Below, in pieces: positions 54,734 to 64,000 of a DNA stretch of 64,000 nt (the stretch's first letter is position 1; each line of letters begins with the position of its first letter). The position numbers were made by a program, and so were the translations under genes. Under the pieces are notes generated by a model. The model was given only the letters and a program-made list of their open reading frames with translations. It was not told the DNA's origin and searched no databases. The DNA lies in the NCBI GenBank assembly GCA_963676165.1, contig OY781043.1, positions 1,488,001-1,552,000 on the forward strand, given 5' to 3'. This DNA comes from JAQIBY01 sp963676165 (lineage in GTDB: Bacteria > Bacteroidota > Bacteroidia > Bacteroidales > ML635J-15).

Positions 54734-54741
54734 TATCTTTG
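54734..54741 (+). promoter_or_regulatory. Candidate -7 box for the PIN-PhoH gene
   Basis: TATCTTTG is an exact TAnnTTTG match 26 bases before the ATG at 54767. No convincing -33 TTG is seen at the normal distance. A GAGG just before the ATG may aid ribosome binding. Confidence 0.35.
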
Positions 54742-54766
54742 AATAATGAATTAATGTAGAGGAACT

Positions 54767-56104
54767 ATGGCGGCAAAAACCAAAACTCGTAAGATCTTTG
54801 TATTAGATACAAATGTCTTACTTCATGATTATAAATCGATTTTTAAATTTCAAGAAAATGATATTGTCCTTCCTATTGTTGTTTTGGAAGAACTTGATCA
54901 TTTTAAAAAAGGAAATGATTTAATCAATTATCATGCGCGCGAATTTACCCGTGTTTTGGATGAACTTAGCGGTGATAAAGACCTTCATAAAGGCATCCCT
55001 TTGGGAGATGGCTTAGGTAAATTATTAATAGAAACAGGGAAACCATTTGGTCCCGAGTTGGCAAATTCTTTTCCTGAGCATGTGCCAGATCATAGAATTT
55101 TGGCCATAGCTCAGCATTGGGAAGAAAATCAGCCATCCAAACAGGTGATTCTTGTGACTAAGGATATTAACCTTCGAATGAAAGCCAAATCTTTGGGCTT
55201 AAAAGCACAGGATTATCAAAATGATAAAGTTACTGATGTTGAGCGTTTGCAAGCTGATGCGGTTGTAGTAGATGGCGTTGCTCCGGAACTCATTAGTAAG
55301 CTGTACGAAACTGCCGAAGGACTTTCCGTAGAAACCTTTAAATTTAAGTCAGAACCTAGTGCTAATCAATATTTTATTCTGAAAAACGGATCGCAATCAG
55401 CTTTAGCCCATTACAATGTTGATAGTAAGATGATTAGCCGTGTAGAAAAATTGAACGCCTATGGTATAGAACCTCGCAATGCAGAGCAAGCTTTTGCTAT
55501 GGATGCACTTATGCGGGAAGATATTCAACTGATTGCGCTTACAGGAAAAGCAGGAACAGGGAAAACCCTTTTAGCTTTGGCTTCTGCTCTTCAACAACGA
55601 AGATATTATCATCAAATTTATTTGGCAAGACCTATTGTTTCTTTGTCAAATCGTGATCTTGGTTACTTGCCTGGAGACGCACGTGAGAAAATCACACCAT
55701 ACATGCAGCCTCTTTTTGATAATCTGTCTGTCATTAAGCACAATTTTAAACCGACAAGTCAGGATTTTACACGTATTGAGGACATGTTGAACAACGAGAA
55801 GTTGGTCATCGAAGCATTGGCATACATTCGTGGTCGTAGTTTGTCCAAAGTGTTTATGATTATTGACGAGGCACAAAATCTAACTCCACATGAGGTGAAA
55901 ACCGTTATTACACGTGCAGGTGAAGGAACAAAAGTTGTCTTTACTGGTGATATTCAACAAATTGACTCTCCATATTTGGATATTAAGTCCAATGGATTGT
56001 CGTATTTAGCATCAAAAATGAAAGGCCAGCCAATTTTTGCTCATGTAAATCTTGTGAAAGGTGAACGTTCACATTTGGCAGAACTGGCATCTGATCTTTT
56101 GTAA
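54767..56104 (+). CDS. PIN-PhoH family ATPase (PhoH2 type)
   Basis: The 445-residue protein joins an N-terminal PIN nuclease domain (about 8-150, starting FVLDTNVLLHDYKSIFKF, with conserved acidic residues in EELDHF and TKDINLR) to a PhoH-type P-loop domain (about 235-445). The Walker A is GKAGTGKT, Walker B is VFMIIDEAQNLTPHE, and the sensor-like block is VVFTGDIQQIDSPYLD. PhoH2 proteins are reported as RNA helicase-nucleases. It is cytoplasmic, and probably leads a short co-directional group with the glycosyltransferase 3 bp downstream and the symporter, although the functions differ. Confidence 0.92.
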   Translation: MAAKTKTRKIFVLDTNVLLHDYKSIFKFQENDIVLPIVVLEELDHFKKGNDLINYHAREFTRVLDELSGDKDLHKGIPLGDGLGKLLIETGKPFGPELANSFPEHVPDHRILAIAQHWEENQPSKQVILVTKDINLRMKAKSLGLKAQDYQNDKVTDVERLQADAVVVDGVAPELISKLYETAEGLSVETFKFKSEPSANQYFILKNGSQSALAHYNVDSKMISRVEKLNAYGIEPRNAEQAFAMDALMREDIQLIALTGKAGTGKTLLALASALQQRRYYHQIYLARPIVSLSNRDLGYLPGDAREKITPYMQPLFDNLSVIKHNFKPTSQDFTRIEDMLNNEKLVIEALAYIRGRSLSKVFMIIDEAQNLTPHEVKTVITRAGEGTKVVFTGDIQQIDSPYLDIKSNGLSYLASKMKGQPIFAHVNLVKGERSHLAELASDLL

Positions 56105-56107
56105 TGT

Positions 56108-57151
56108 ATGGAACATAAACTAGCAATTGTCATACTGAACTGGAATGGAAAGCATTTTCTTGAGGTATTTTTGCCTGGAGTTTTGCAGTATTCCAAATTT
56201 CCCGGAGTTCGAGTTGTTGTTGCCGATAATGCCAGCTCTGACAATTCTATTCCTTACTTGAAGAAAAACTTTGAGGGACAATTGGAAGTACTTGAATTTT
56301 CTGATAATTATGGCTTTGCTGGTGGGTATAATCGAGCTTTTGAACAGTTGGATGATGAAATTATTTGTTTGCTAAATTCCGATGTTGAGATTCGTCACGA
56401 TTGGATAAAACCTGTTTTGGATTATCTGGATGCAAATCCCAATGTGGGTGCTGCTTCATCAAAACTTTTAGATCAGAAAAATGCAGATTATTTCGAGTAT
56501 GCTTCGGCTGCAGGAGGATATATTGATAAGTTTGGGTATCCATTTTGCCGTGGTCGGATTTTTGAGTCATTAGAGAAAGATCTTGGGCAATACGATGACA
56601 TTACTGACGTGCTCTGGGGGGCTGGAGCCGCTCTTTTTGTGCGTCGAAAGCTCTGGAACGAACTTGGTGGGTTAGATGAGGACTTTTTTGCACATATGGA
56701 AGAAATCGATTTCTGTTGGCGTCTACATAATGCTGGTTATCGTATTGTTTCAATTCCTCAGTCTGCTGTTTACCATGTTGGAGGAGGAACTTTGCCAAAA
56801 AACAATCCCCAAAAGACCTTTTTGAATTTTCGAAATAACCTTTGGATGTTGCAAAAAAATCTTCCGAAAAAGCAATTGTCAAAACTTATGTTTGCACGTT
56901 TTTTCTTGGATGGATTTGCGATGTTAAGCTTTTTTGTGTCAGGACGATTCAAAGATGCATCTGCTGTGTGTAAAGCTTGGCGAAGCATGAGAAAAACAAA
57001 GCAAAAAACCATGTCTAAACGTCAAGTTTCCAGCGAGAAATCATCCTTAAGTGGGGCAGGCTTTTATCCGAAAAGCATACTTTGGCAATATCATGTCAAA
57101 GGTAAAAAGCGCTTTTCCGATTTGAATATTCAAATAAAAATTGACGATTAA
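56108..57151 (+). CDS. Family 2 glycosyltransferase
   Basis: The 347-residue protein has the GT-A fold opening LAIVILNWNGKHFLEVFLPG and the nucleotide-binding VVVADNASSDNS. It also has LLNSDVEIRHDW as the DxD-type metal site and FAHMEEIDFCWRLHNAGY, typical of rhamnosyltransferase-like GT2 enzymes. A hydrophobic segment near residue 265 (FFLDGFAMLSFFVSG) may hold it at the membrane. It should add a sugar to a surface glycan; donor and acceptor are unknown. The start at 56108 follows the phoH stop by 3 bp. Confidence 0.9.
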   Translation: MEHKLAIVILNWNGKHFLEVFLPGVLQYSKFPGVRVVVADNASSDNSIPYLKKNFEGQLEVLEFSDNYGFAGGYNRAFEQLDDEIICLLNSDVEIRHDWIKPVLDYLDANPNVGAASSKLLDQKNADYFEYASAAGGYIDKFGYPFCRGRIFESLEKDLGQYDDITDVLWGAGAALFVRRKLWNELGGLDEDFFAHMEEIDFCWRLHNAGYRIVSIPQSAVYHVGGGTLPKNNPQKTFLNFRNNLWMLQKNLPKKQLSKLMFARFFLDGFAMLSFFVSGRFKDASAVCKAWRSMRKTKQKTMSKRQVSSEKSSLSGAGFYPKSILWQYHVKGKKRFSDLNIQIKIDD

Positions 57152-57161
57152 TCGATAGGCT

Positions 57162-58607
57162 ATGAGTCCAGGAATCATATTGAGTATCATTGTAGGTTAT
57201 TTTTTAATTCTGGTTTTAGTGTCTTTCCTGACATCCAGAAATACTGATTCTGCGGGATTTTTTGTTGGTAATCGGAAGTCTCCATGGTTTATTGTTGCGT
57301 TTGGAATGTTAGGAGCCTCATTAAGTGGGGTTACCTTTATTTCTGTACCTGGCTGGGTGATTTCTACCGATTTTACTTACATGCAGATGGTTCTGGGCTA
57401 TTTCCTTGGTTACATGGTAATTGCTTTTGTGTTATTACCTATTTATTACAAATTAAATTTAACCTCCATTTATACGTATCTTGATAAGCGATTTGGTATG
57501 TCGGCATATCAAACCGGTGCTTGGTTTTTTCTCGTAAGTCGGGTAATTGGGGCCTCATTTCGTTTGTACATTGTTGCTGATGTGTTGCAAATTGTGGTTT
57601 TTGATGCTTGGGGAGTTCCTTTTTGGTTGACAGTTATTATTAGTATATTATTTATTTGGTTGTATACATTCCGTGGAGGAATCAAAACCATTATATGGAC
57701 AGATTTCCTGCAAACTTCTTTAATGATTTCTGCATTGATTGCAACAGTCGTTATTTTGTCAAGACAAATGGGATTGTCCTTTTCCGGATTGTTTGAAACG
57801 ATACAAGAGAGCAATTACTCTCAGATATTTGTGTTTGATGATTGGCACAGTCGTCAACATTTTCTGAAGCAATTTCTGTCAGGTATGCTCATTACCATTG
57901 TAATGACCGGACTTGATCAGGATATGATGCAGAAAAATTTGAGTTGCAAAAATCTCAAAGATGCTAAAAAAAATATGGTTTCTTATGGATTCGCTTTTAT
58001 TCCATTTAATTTGCTATTTTTAAGTCTGGGTGTGCTTCTTGTATTGTTCAGTCAATCCAATGGAATTCCATTGCCTGAAGATACGGATCACCTTTATCCT
58101 CTTTTAGCACAATCGCATTTGGGCTCAGTTGTTTTTGTCATGTTTGTTCTGGGGCTAACAGCTTCTGCATATAGCTCATCAGATTCTGCCTTGACAGCCT
58201 TGACAACCTCTTTTACCGTGGATATTTTACGTAAAGAAAATTTACCAGAAAAACAACTTAAGAAGATACGCATGAAAGTGCATATCGGGATGTCAATTGT
58301 TCTTGCTATTGTCATTCTCATATTCTCAGTTTTCAAGGATAGGTCAGTTGTCGATTCCATTTTTACCATTGCAAGTTACACCTATGGTCCATTGTTGGGT
58401 TTATTTGCTTTTGGTATTCTATCCAAACGGCAACCATTGTCCAAATACATTCCTGTTGTTGCAATATTGTCTCCTGTTTTTGCATTGTTTGCAAAGTATC
58501 TTGCATTCCAAATTTGGGAATGGGAAATGGCGTATGAGCTGCTACTTATTAATGGAGGCTTCTGTTTTTTAGGCTTATATATTTTGACGTTTTTCAACAA
58601 AAAATAG
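57162..58607 (+). CDS. Sodium:solute symporter (SSS family)
   Basis: The 481-residue membrane protein has about 13 predicted transmembrane segments. SSS family marks include GNRKSPWFIVAFGMLGASLSG in the first helices, GVTFISVPGWV, FRLYIVADVLQ, WLYTFRGGIKTIIWTDFLQT, TGLDQDMMQKNLSCK and LGLTASAYSSSDSALTALTT, which carries sodium-site residues. It imports a solute with sodium; the substrate cannot be told from sequence. It lies 10 bp after the glycosyltransferase and ends the group. Confidence 0.92.
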   Translation: MSPGIILSIIVGYFLILVLVSFLTSRNTDSAGFFVGNRKSPWFIVAFGMLGASLSGVTFISVPGWVISTDFTYMQMVLGYFLGYMVIAFVLLPIYYKLNLTSIYTYLDKRFGMSAYQTGAWFFLVSRVIGASFRLYIVADVLQIVVFDAWGVPFWLTVIISILFIWLYTFRGGIKTIIWTDFLQTSLMISALIATVVILSRQMGLSFSGLFETIQESNYSQIFVFDDWHSRQHFLKQFLSGMLITIVMTGLDQDMMQKNLSCKNLKDAKKNMVSYGFAFIPFNLLFLSLGVLLVLFSQSNGIPLPEDTDHLYPLLAQSHLGSVVFVMFVLGLTASAYSSSDSALTALTTSFTVDILRKENLPEKQLKKIRMKVHIGMSIVLAIVILIFSVFKDRSVVDSIFTIASYTYGPLLGLFAFGILSKRQPLSKYIPVVAILSPVFALFAKYLAFQIWEWEMAYELLLINGGFCFLGLYILTFFNKK

Positions 58608-58718
58608 CTGGATTTAATTCGTTCTTGTGTTTACAAATAATCTTAAAGTATAAGTAATCGAGCTTTTTATTTGTTATTTGTTTTTGTTAGGATTTGAAAT
58701 GTTAAATCTGTGTTTTTC

Positions 58719-58749
58719 TTGTGATATGATCATATTATTTGTATCTTTA
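58719..58749 (+). promoter_or_regulatory. Candidate promoter for the 1140-residue surface protein
   Basis: TTG (58719-58721), a 20-base spacer and TATCTTTA (58742-58749) fit the Bacteroidota form with one mismatch. The ATG is at 58800. Confidence 0.4.
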
Positions 58750-58799
58750 AAGATTGAAAGGGAGATAGTTGTAGCTTTTATTACTTAGTTTTTGATATT

Positions 58800-61700
58800 A
58801 TGAGAAAGCTGTTTTTGTTTATTGTTCTAATGCAGGCACTTTTGCTTAATGCACAGAATCTTGTTGTTAATCCATCGTTTGAAAATGTTGTAGGGACATT
58901 GCAGTGTAGTTGGTACACTACTCAAGCACAGTTTGATAATGCTATGGATGGTTGGACATGTCCGACAGGTGGATCCACAGATATTTTTAGTATGTCATTA
59001 GCAACTAATTGTTATTGTCATCCTTTATCTACTCATGCCTCTGCTGTTGGTAATCAATTACCTCGTACCGGAGATGTTATGAGTCATGTAACTGTTTATG
59101 GAGATGGAGGTTGTGATCCATATAGAGAGTATTTGCAAGGTGAGTTGTCAACTCCGCTCACTGTTGGACAAGATTATCTCGTAGAATTTTATGTTTCCCT
59201 TGCGGATTATATGGCTTTTGCAACAAATAATATTGGAGTCTATTTTGTGACTTCTCCTGTTGATGTGACAAGTATGTGTGTGTATGATGTAACTCCACAG
59301 CTTAACAATACAGATATCATTACAGACGATCAAAACTGGACACTCATTAGTTTTACGTATACTGCCGATGCGGCTTATACCCATTTTATGATTGGGAATT
59401 TTGAGTACGATGCAGGGACTTCAACTTTGCCTCATACTGGTTCAAATGGAACGATTCGTTATTATGTTGATGATGTTTCAATTACTGAAGTTGATGTAGT
59501 GCCTACATCTGATTTTACAGTAAGTACACCTGTGTGTGTCGGTGAAGATTCAGACATTGAATATACAGGGAATGCGCCATCCACTGCAACATATCATTGG
59601 AGCTGGGATGGAGGGACTGCATCTCCCGGAACAGGACAAGGTACACATACCGTTAATTGGGCAACTTCGGGAACTCATACTGTTTCTCTTTGGGTTGAAA
59701 ATCTGGGAATTAGTTCTGATGTTACAACGCATGAAGTGACTGTAAATGAAGTGCCAACTTCTGATTTTATGTTGAGCTCTGTCGATTGTTACGGAGATAA
59801 TTCAGCCATAGTGTACAATGGTTCTGCATCTTCTTCAGCAACCTATAATTGGGATTTTGATGGTGGTTCAATTGTGAGTGGATCAGGTCAGGGACCGTAT
59901 GAAATAAACTGGACAAGCTCAGGAACACATACGGTTGAATTAACAGTGGAAGAAAATGGATGTACTTCCTCAGTTACATCGCATAGTCTTACTGTGCCTG
60001 CAGAATTACAATTGACGCTTGATCCAACGGATGCAAGTTGTTTCAATTCGGATGATGGCAGCATTTCATCTAACGTGTCTGGTGGAACTCCAGGTTATTC
60101 TTACGTATGGAGTAATGCACAGGTGAATCCGACTGCTACTGGGTTAGCACCTGGGAGTTATACCCTTGTTGTAACTGATACTCATGCTTGTACTGTTAGT
60201 GCTAGCGCTAATGTTGATGAACCAACTCAAGTGACAATCTCACCTGGAAGTGACCAAGAGATATGTCATGGTGAAACAGTACAATTAAGTGCACAGGCAA
60301 ATGGAGGTGCTGGTTCTTATACCTATTTCTGGAACGATGGATCAGGTTTTATTCCTGGAGGTGCATCTGAGAATTTTACTCCTCAAAGTTCACAAACTTT
60401 TTCTGTCTATGCCGAAGATGCAAATGGTTGTACCTCAAGTTTTGGTGAAATTGATGTATCTGTTAGTTTGCCAATACGGTTGGATTTAAATATCACACCA
60501 ATATCCTGTAATGGAAATTGTGATGCAATTATGGACTTAAATGTGTCAGGTGGAATTGCACCTTTTACATTCACTGGTGATTTTGAAAGTGACTATGCGA
60601 TGGGCTTGTGTCCGGGTATGTACCAGGTGACAATTACAGACGATAATGGTTGTATGAATGATACCATGTTTGTACTTAATCAGCCTCCTGCTTTGTATGG
60701 GACTGTCTATGCCGATGAAGTTTCGTGTCCTGGTGGAAATGATGGTCGCGCATATATTGAAGTAGCTGGTGGAGCTTCGCCATTTCAATACCATTGGACA
60801 TCAGGTGAATCTAATGATACAGCTTACAATTTGTATGCAGGACAAGCTGGAGTTACAGTAACTGATCACAATGGTTGTATTTTTTCTGAATCAGTTTACA
60901 TTAATGAACCTGAAGATTTTATTGTTGTAGGGGTTGGGAATCGTCAGATTTGTATTGGCGGATCTGCTTCAAATACTGTGTCTGTTACTGGAGGCTCTTC
61001 TCCGTATTCTTTCCATTGGCAAGGTGAGGATGGATTTAATTGGTACAATAATACTATCAATGTTTCTCCTGAAGAAACAACAGTTTACAATTTGACAATT
61101 ACAGATGACCATGGTTGTGAAGAAACTTCAAGTATGACTGTTTATGTAAATCCGCCATTAAATATTTTGTCATTACAAACGGATCAGCCTGCCGTTTGTA
61201 AAGGAGAGTCTGTGACTATTTATGCACAAGTTGAAGGCGGAAATGGTGGTCCTTATGAGGTTCTGTTTGATGACAACGTACATACTTTCCCTTATGAATT
61301 TACTCCACAAACTTCAGGATGGCATCATTTGAGATTGTCAGATGCTTGTGAAACTCCTTCTGTTTACGACTCAATTTACATTGAAGTGTATGATTTGCCG
61401 CTCAATAATTTTGTTTCCGATAAAGTTGGTGGCTGTCCTCCCTTACTTGTCCAATTTAATGAGCTTAATCCGAATGATGGAAAGAGCTATTTTTGGAATT
61501 TGGGGGATGCCGGTTTTTCTTACGGGCAACAAGCTACTCATAATTACGAAACTTCTGGTTTGTATGATGTTAGTTTGTCAGTTACCGATGAAAATGGTTG
61601 CGTGAAAACCCGTACAATAGAAAATATGGTGCATGTGTATCCTGTTCCTGAAGTTGATTTTTACACTGACCCCAATGAAATATCTATGTTAAATCCTATA

Positions 61701-62222
61701 GTGTCATTTTATCCAATTACAGCAAATACCAATAGTTTATATTGGTTCTATGGTGATGGTGATTCCACTACAATTAGCAATTGGGCACCACGACATCTTT
61801 ACGATGGTGTTGGTGAATATGAAGTTCAACTTGTTGGGACAAACACCTTCCAGTGTTCAGATACTATGTATAAGGTTCTGAGAGTACGTGAATTCTTTAC
61901 TTTTTATGCGCCTACAGCTTTTACTCCGAATTTTGATAGTGATAATGATTGTTTTTCTGTCTGTGGTGCAGGAATTGATCCAAATGAATTTTCTCTTATT
62001 GTCTATGACAGATGGGGAGCTCCTGTTTTTGAAACCGATTATTACGATGACAGTTTTGGCTGTGATGGTTGTGGTGAATCTTCATGGGATGGAACTATGC
62101 AAGGGAATGTTTCTAAGGGGGATAAGCTCTTAGCATCAGGCGTCTATTCATGGATTTGTGTCTATAAAGACCTCTTTGGAATTGAGCATTTTGAACAAGG
62201 TGTGGTGCGATTGATTCGATAA
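58800..62222 (+). CDS. Multi-domain surface protein (PKD, SprB, type B T9SS signal)
   Basis: The 1140-residue protein has a signal peptide (cut near LLNAQ, residue 19). An N-terminal beta-sandwich module follows (about 20-235) that opens NLVVNPSFENV and ends YYVDDVSITEV, the pattern of carbohydrate-binding-like domains in Bacteroidota. Two PKD-like domains, a run of three SprB repeats mixed with Ig-like domains (ASCFNSDDGSISSNVSGG, VSCPGGNDGRAYIEVAGG), and two more PKD domains (FWNLGDAGFSYG, WFYGDGDSTT) come next. The last 95 residues, from APTAFTPNFDSDNDCF, are a type B sorting domain with an extra cysteine-rich loop (FGCDGCGESSWDG). Unlike the other type B cargo here, no PorP/SprF gene is adjacent. 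Confidence 0.88.
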   Translation: MRKLFLFIVLMQALLLNAQNLVVNPSFENVVGTLQCSWYTTQAQFDNAMDGWTCPTGGSTDIFSMSLATNCYCHPLSTHASAVGNQLPRTGDVMSHVTVYGDGGCDPYREYLQGELSTPLTVGQDYLVEFYVSLADYMAFATNNIGVYFVTSPVDVTSMCVYDVTPQLNNTDIITDDQNWTLISFTYTADAAYTHFMIGNFEYDAGTSTLPHTGSNGTIRYYVDDVSITEVDVVPTSDFTVSTPVCVGEDSDIEYTGNAPSTATYHWSWDGGTASPGTGQGTHTVNWATSGTHTVSLWVENLGISSDVTTHEVTVNEVPTSDFMLSSVDCYGDNSAIVYNGSASSSATYNWDFDGGSIVSGSGQGPYEINWTSSGTHTVELTVEENGCTSSVTSHSLTVPAELQLTLDPTDASCFNSDDGSISSNVSGGTPGYSYVWSNAQVNPTATGLAPGSYTLVVTDTHACTVSASANVDEPTQVTISPGSDQEICHGETVQLSAQANGGAGSYTYFWNDGSGFIPGGASENFTPQSSQTFSVYAEDANGCTSSFGEIDVSVSLPIRLDLNITPISCNGNCDAIMDLNVSGGIAPFTFTGDFESDYAMGLCPGMYQVTITDDNGCMNDTMFVLNQPPALYGTVYADEVSCPGGNDGRAYIEVAGGASPFQYHWTSGESNDTAYNLYAGQAGVTVTDHNGCIFSESVYINEPEDFIVVGVGNRQICIGGSASNTVSVTGGSSPYSFHWQGEDGFNWYNNTINVSPEETTVYNLTITDDHGCEETSSMTVYVNPPLNILSLQTDQPAVCKGESVTIYAQVEGGNGGPYEVLFDDNVHTFPYEFTPQTSGWHHLRLSDACETPSVYDSIYIEVYDLPLNNFVSDKVGGCPPLLVQFNELNPNDGKSYFWNLGDAGFSYGQQATHNYETSGLYDVSLSVTDENGCVKTRTIENMVHVYPVPEVDFYTDPNEISMLNPIVSFYPITANTNSLYWFYGDGDSTTISNWAPRHLYDGVGEYEVQLVGTNTFQCSDTMYKVLRVREFFTFYAPTAFTPNFDSDNDCFSVCGAGIDPNEFSLIVYDRWGAPVFETDYYDDSFGCDGCGESSWDGTMQGNVSKGDKLLASGVYSWICVYKDLFGIEHFEQGVVRLIR

Positions 62223-62295
62223 TGAATTTCAATCTCTAGGTATAAACTTCCAAAAATCATGTTCCATTCATGGAAAAAGTATTTATTTTGTTTGT

Positions 62296-63405
62296 ATGAA
62301 ACATATTTATATTTTTCCCATATTCATTGGAATGGTGTTTTTGTTACATTCCTGCCATACTGAAGAGAATAATAATATTCCTCACGAAAGGGATGGAAAT
62401 CAGTATGCAGGAGGTTTTCAGATTGATGTGGATGGACAAGACTATTTACTAACGGTCTTTAATCCTTGGCAGAATGCTGAAAATGTTCAGTATGAATATC
62501 GACTCTCTCACGAAGAGAAAGCAAATTGCATAAAGATACCGGTTGAATCTGTCGTATGTATGTCTACAACGCATTTAGGTTATTTGGAAGTGTTGAATCA
62601 AAGGAAATCTGTAAAAGCAATATCTGGAACTGATTTTATTTTTGATGAAACTTTACGCCAATCTGTGGATGATGGCGATATTGCAGAGCTTGGTTTTTCT
62701 GAAAATATGAATCTGGAAAAACTTATATCCCTTCAGCCGGATTTAGTGTTCGCCTATGTGGTCTCACCATCAGAGCTGAAACAAATTGAGCAAATCCGTT
62801 CCTTTGGGATTCCCGTTGTTTTGGTGGGCGATTACTTGGAAAATCATCCTTTAGGGAAACTGGAATGGTTGCGCTTTTTTGCTGCCTTCTATGATCAACT
62901 TGATGAAGCAGAGGATTTTGTTGTAGAGCGAGAATCATCGTATTTGGAAATTCAATCTCAAATTGAATCTACGGATTCTAAACCAAATGTCATTCTAAAT
63001 GTGCCATGGCAGGGTGTCTGGTGGATGCCCGGGGCAGATTCATATATGGCTGGCTTTATTCGCGATGCTGGTGGAGTATATATGTTTGATCATCTAAAAG
63101 GAAATGCATCTCAAACAGTCGAAATGGAGGCCGTATTTGAAAAAGCTGCAGATGTGAATGTATGGTTGAATCCGGGAACTGCAAAGAATTGTGAGCAAGT
63201 CTATCAATCCGACTCTCGATTAAACGCTTTTCAGCAATATGATAATGTTCGCATTTATAATAATAATAAACGAACCACAGTGACTAGCAATGATTTTTAC
63301 GAGTCTGCTGTCGTGTATCCTGATTTGCTTTTAAGAGATTTGATGCTTATTTTTCATGCCGATTCTGTTCCTGTGGATAGTTTGGTATATTATCAGCCAA
63401 TGTAA
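62296..63405 (+). CDS. ABC-transporter substrate-binding lipoprotein (BtuF/FecB-like)
   Basis: The 369-residue protein has a lipoprotein signal (LLHSCHTEEN, cysteine near residue 20). Its helical-backbone binding domain of the Peripla_BP_2 type shows VVCMSTTHLGYLEVLNQ, LEKLISLQPDLVFAYV and AVFEKAADVNVWLNPG. Such proteins capture corrinoids, haem or ferric siderophores and hand them to a FecCD-type permease, which starts 2 bp after this gene. Residues 60-75 lie in a segment resembling the linker seen in Bacteroidota vitamin B12/cobamide-type binding proteins. The exact ligand is not known. Confidence 0.9.
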   Translation: MKHIYIFPIFIGMVFLLHSCHTEENNNIPHERDGNQYAGGFQIDVDGQDYLLTVFNPWQNAENVQYEYRLSHEEKANCIKIPVESVVCMSTTHLGYLEVLNQRKSVKAISGTDFIFDETLRQSVDDGDIAELGFSENMNLEKLISLQPDLVFAYVVSPSELKQIEQIRSFGIPVVLVGDYLENHPLGKLEWLRFFAAFYDQLDEAEDFVVERESSYLEIQSQIESTDSKPNVILNVPWQGVWWMPGADSYMAGFIRDAGGVYMFDHLKGNASQTVEMEAVFEKAADVNVWLNPGTAKNCEQVYQSDSRLNAFQQYDNVRIYNNNKRTTVTSNDFYESAVVYPDLLLRDLMLIFHADSVPVDSLVYYQPM

Positions 63406-63407
63406 TT

Positions 63408-64000
63408 TTGAAGAAATCATCACGACATATCTTCTTTGGAGTCCTTGTAATAAGTGCATTGTTACTTCTGTTCTTTATGGATCTACTCACTGGGAGTGTG
63501 GATATTAGCATAAAGGATGTCCTTGCATTTTTTACTGGGAAAGTTGATCATTCTGCCACTTGGTTTGAAAGTTTCCGCTTGTTTCGATTGCCGCGCGTGT
63601 TGACAGCTGTATTTGTTGGCGCAGGTTTATCTGTGAGTGGTTTAATGATGCAATCTCTGTTTCGCAATCCTTTGGCAGGACCTTATATCTTAGGAATATC
63701 TTCTGGGGCAAGTTTGGGTGTGGCTTTGGCAGTGATGGGAGCGAGTGCTTTTGGATTTTCTGTAATTCAAAATGGGATGTCTGAATTATGGCTAGTTGTT
63801 AGTGCTGCTGTTGGTGCGTTTCTAGTTATGTTGCTGGTTGCCTTAATTGCAGTGCGCCAGCGTGATATTATGACATTACTTGTACTAGGCGTGCTTATAG
63901 GCTCTGCAATTTCTGCAATCGTCGGCTTGTTGCAATACATGAGTCAGGCTGGAGAACTGAAACTGTACGTGCTTTGGACAATGGGTAGTTTGAGAGGTGT
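63408..64000 (+). CDS. FecCD-family ABC permease, N-terminal part (cut by window edge)
   Basis: The open frame runs to the window end without a stop. Translation shows a first transmembrane segment (HIFFGVLVISALLLLFFMD), then RLPRVLTAVFVGAGLSVSG, FRNPLAGPYILGISSGASLG and LIAVRQRDIMTLLVLGVLIG, typical of BtuC/FecC/FhuB permeases. The start is uncertain: a TTG at 63408 follows the binding-protein stop by 2 bp, and no ATG or GTG is in a good place. It forms the inner-membrane channel with the upstream binding lipoprotein; the ATPase gene is expected beyond the window. Confidence 0.85.
   Translation, partial: MKKSSRHIFFGVLVISALLLLFFMDLLTGSVDISIKDVLAFFTGKVDHSATWFESFRLFRLPRVLTAVFVGAGLSVSGLMMQSLFRNPLAGPYILGISSGASLGVALAVMGASAFGFSVIQNGMSELWLVVSAAVGAFLVMLLVALIAVRQRDIMTLLVLGVLIGSAISAIVGLLQYMSQAGELKLYVLWTMGSLRG

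Noticed and set aside
62223..62295. Cobalamin riboswitch before the binding-lipoprotein gene
   Set aside because: The 73-bp gap is too short for a cobalamin riboswitch and no B12-box-like segment was seen.
1..64000. tRNA or rRNA genes
   Set aside because: No cloverleaf-like or rRNA-like sequence was noticed on either strand; a covariance search would be needed to exclude a tRNA formally.

Overview
The window reads as a chromosomal segment of an AT-rich member of the Bacteroidota. This rests on many type IX secretion system (T9SS) substrates with type A (Por_Secre_tail) and type B (CHU_C, gliding-motility-associated) C-terminal domains, several PorP/SprF-family outer-membrane proteins, SprB repeats, lipoprotein signals, and promoter-like sites of the Bacteroidota form (TTG, about 19-20 bases, TAnnTTTG). 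I cannot name the genus. No rRNA, tRNA or CRISPR array was recognised.

Layout. (1) 1-13500 is accessory DNA. It holds an IS110-family element between two 83-bp direct repeats and a secreted beta-helix/FG-GAP-like protein. Next comes a three-level nest of insertion sequences (IS4 interrupted by IS982, itself interrupted by IS256). Two stretches then look like integron gene cassettes with attC-type sites but no integrase: an Mrr-like nuclease cassette and a lipoprotein plus C10 protease cassette. Decayed IS1182 and IS630 remnants follow. (2) 13508-17762 (minus) is an operon of a PorP/SprF protein, a PorE-like TPR/propeller/OmpA protein and a secreted class 3 lipase, divergent from a 1491-aa PKD protein with a type B tail. 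(3) 22515-25555 holds an orphan NarL-type response regulator, a lipoprotein and aminoacyl-histidine dipeptidase PepD. (4) 25625-46850 (minus) is a cell-surface region: a 4569-aa two-block adhesin with two PorP/SprF partners, and a 1313-aa SprB-repeat protein with its own PorP/SprF and a small secreted protein. (5) 47074-50630 holds two tandem CLC channel/transporter paralogues. (6) 50631-53600 is a second accessory patch with repeats, a perfect palindrome, two lipoprotein genes that share a 3' repeat, an internally deleted IS982 and a fragment resembling the CLC CBS region. (7) 53713-64000 holds a type A T9SS cargo, a PIN-PhoH ATPase, a family 2 glycosyltransferase, a sodium:solute symporter, a 1140-aa type B T9SS cargo and the start of a metal-chelate/corrinoid ABC uptake operon.

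How it fits together. Three of the four type B cargo proteins sit beside PorP/SprF genes, which suggests dedicated cargo-partner units like sprB-sprF of Flavobacterium. The three type A cargoes have no such partner. The least ordinary feature is the cassette structure at 8671-12435. The core at the start of each cassette is the reverse complement of the core at its own end, as expected for integron cassettes, and the cassettes carry a nuclease and a secreted protease.
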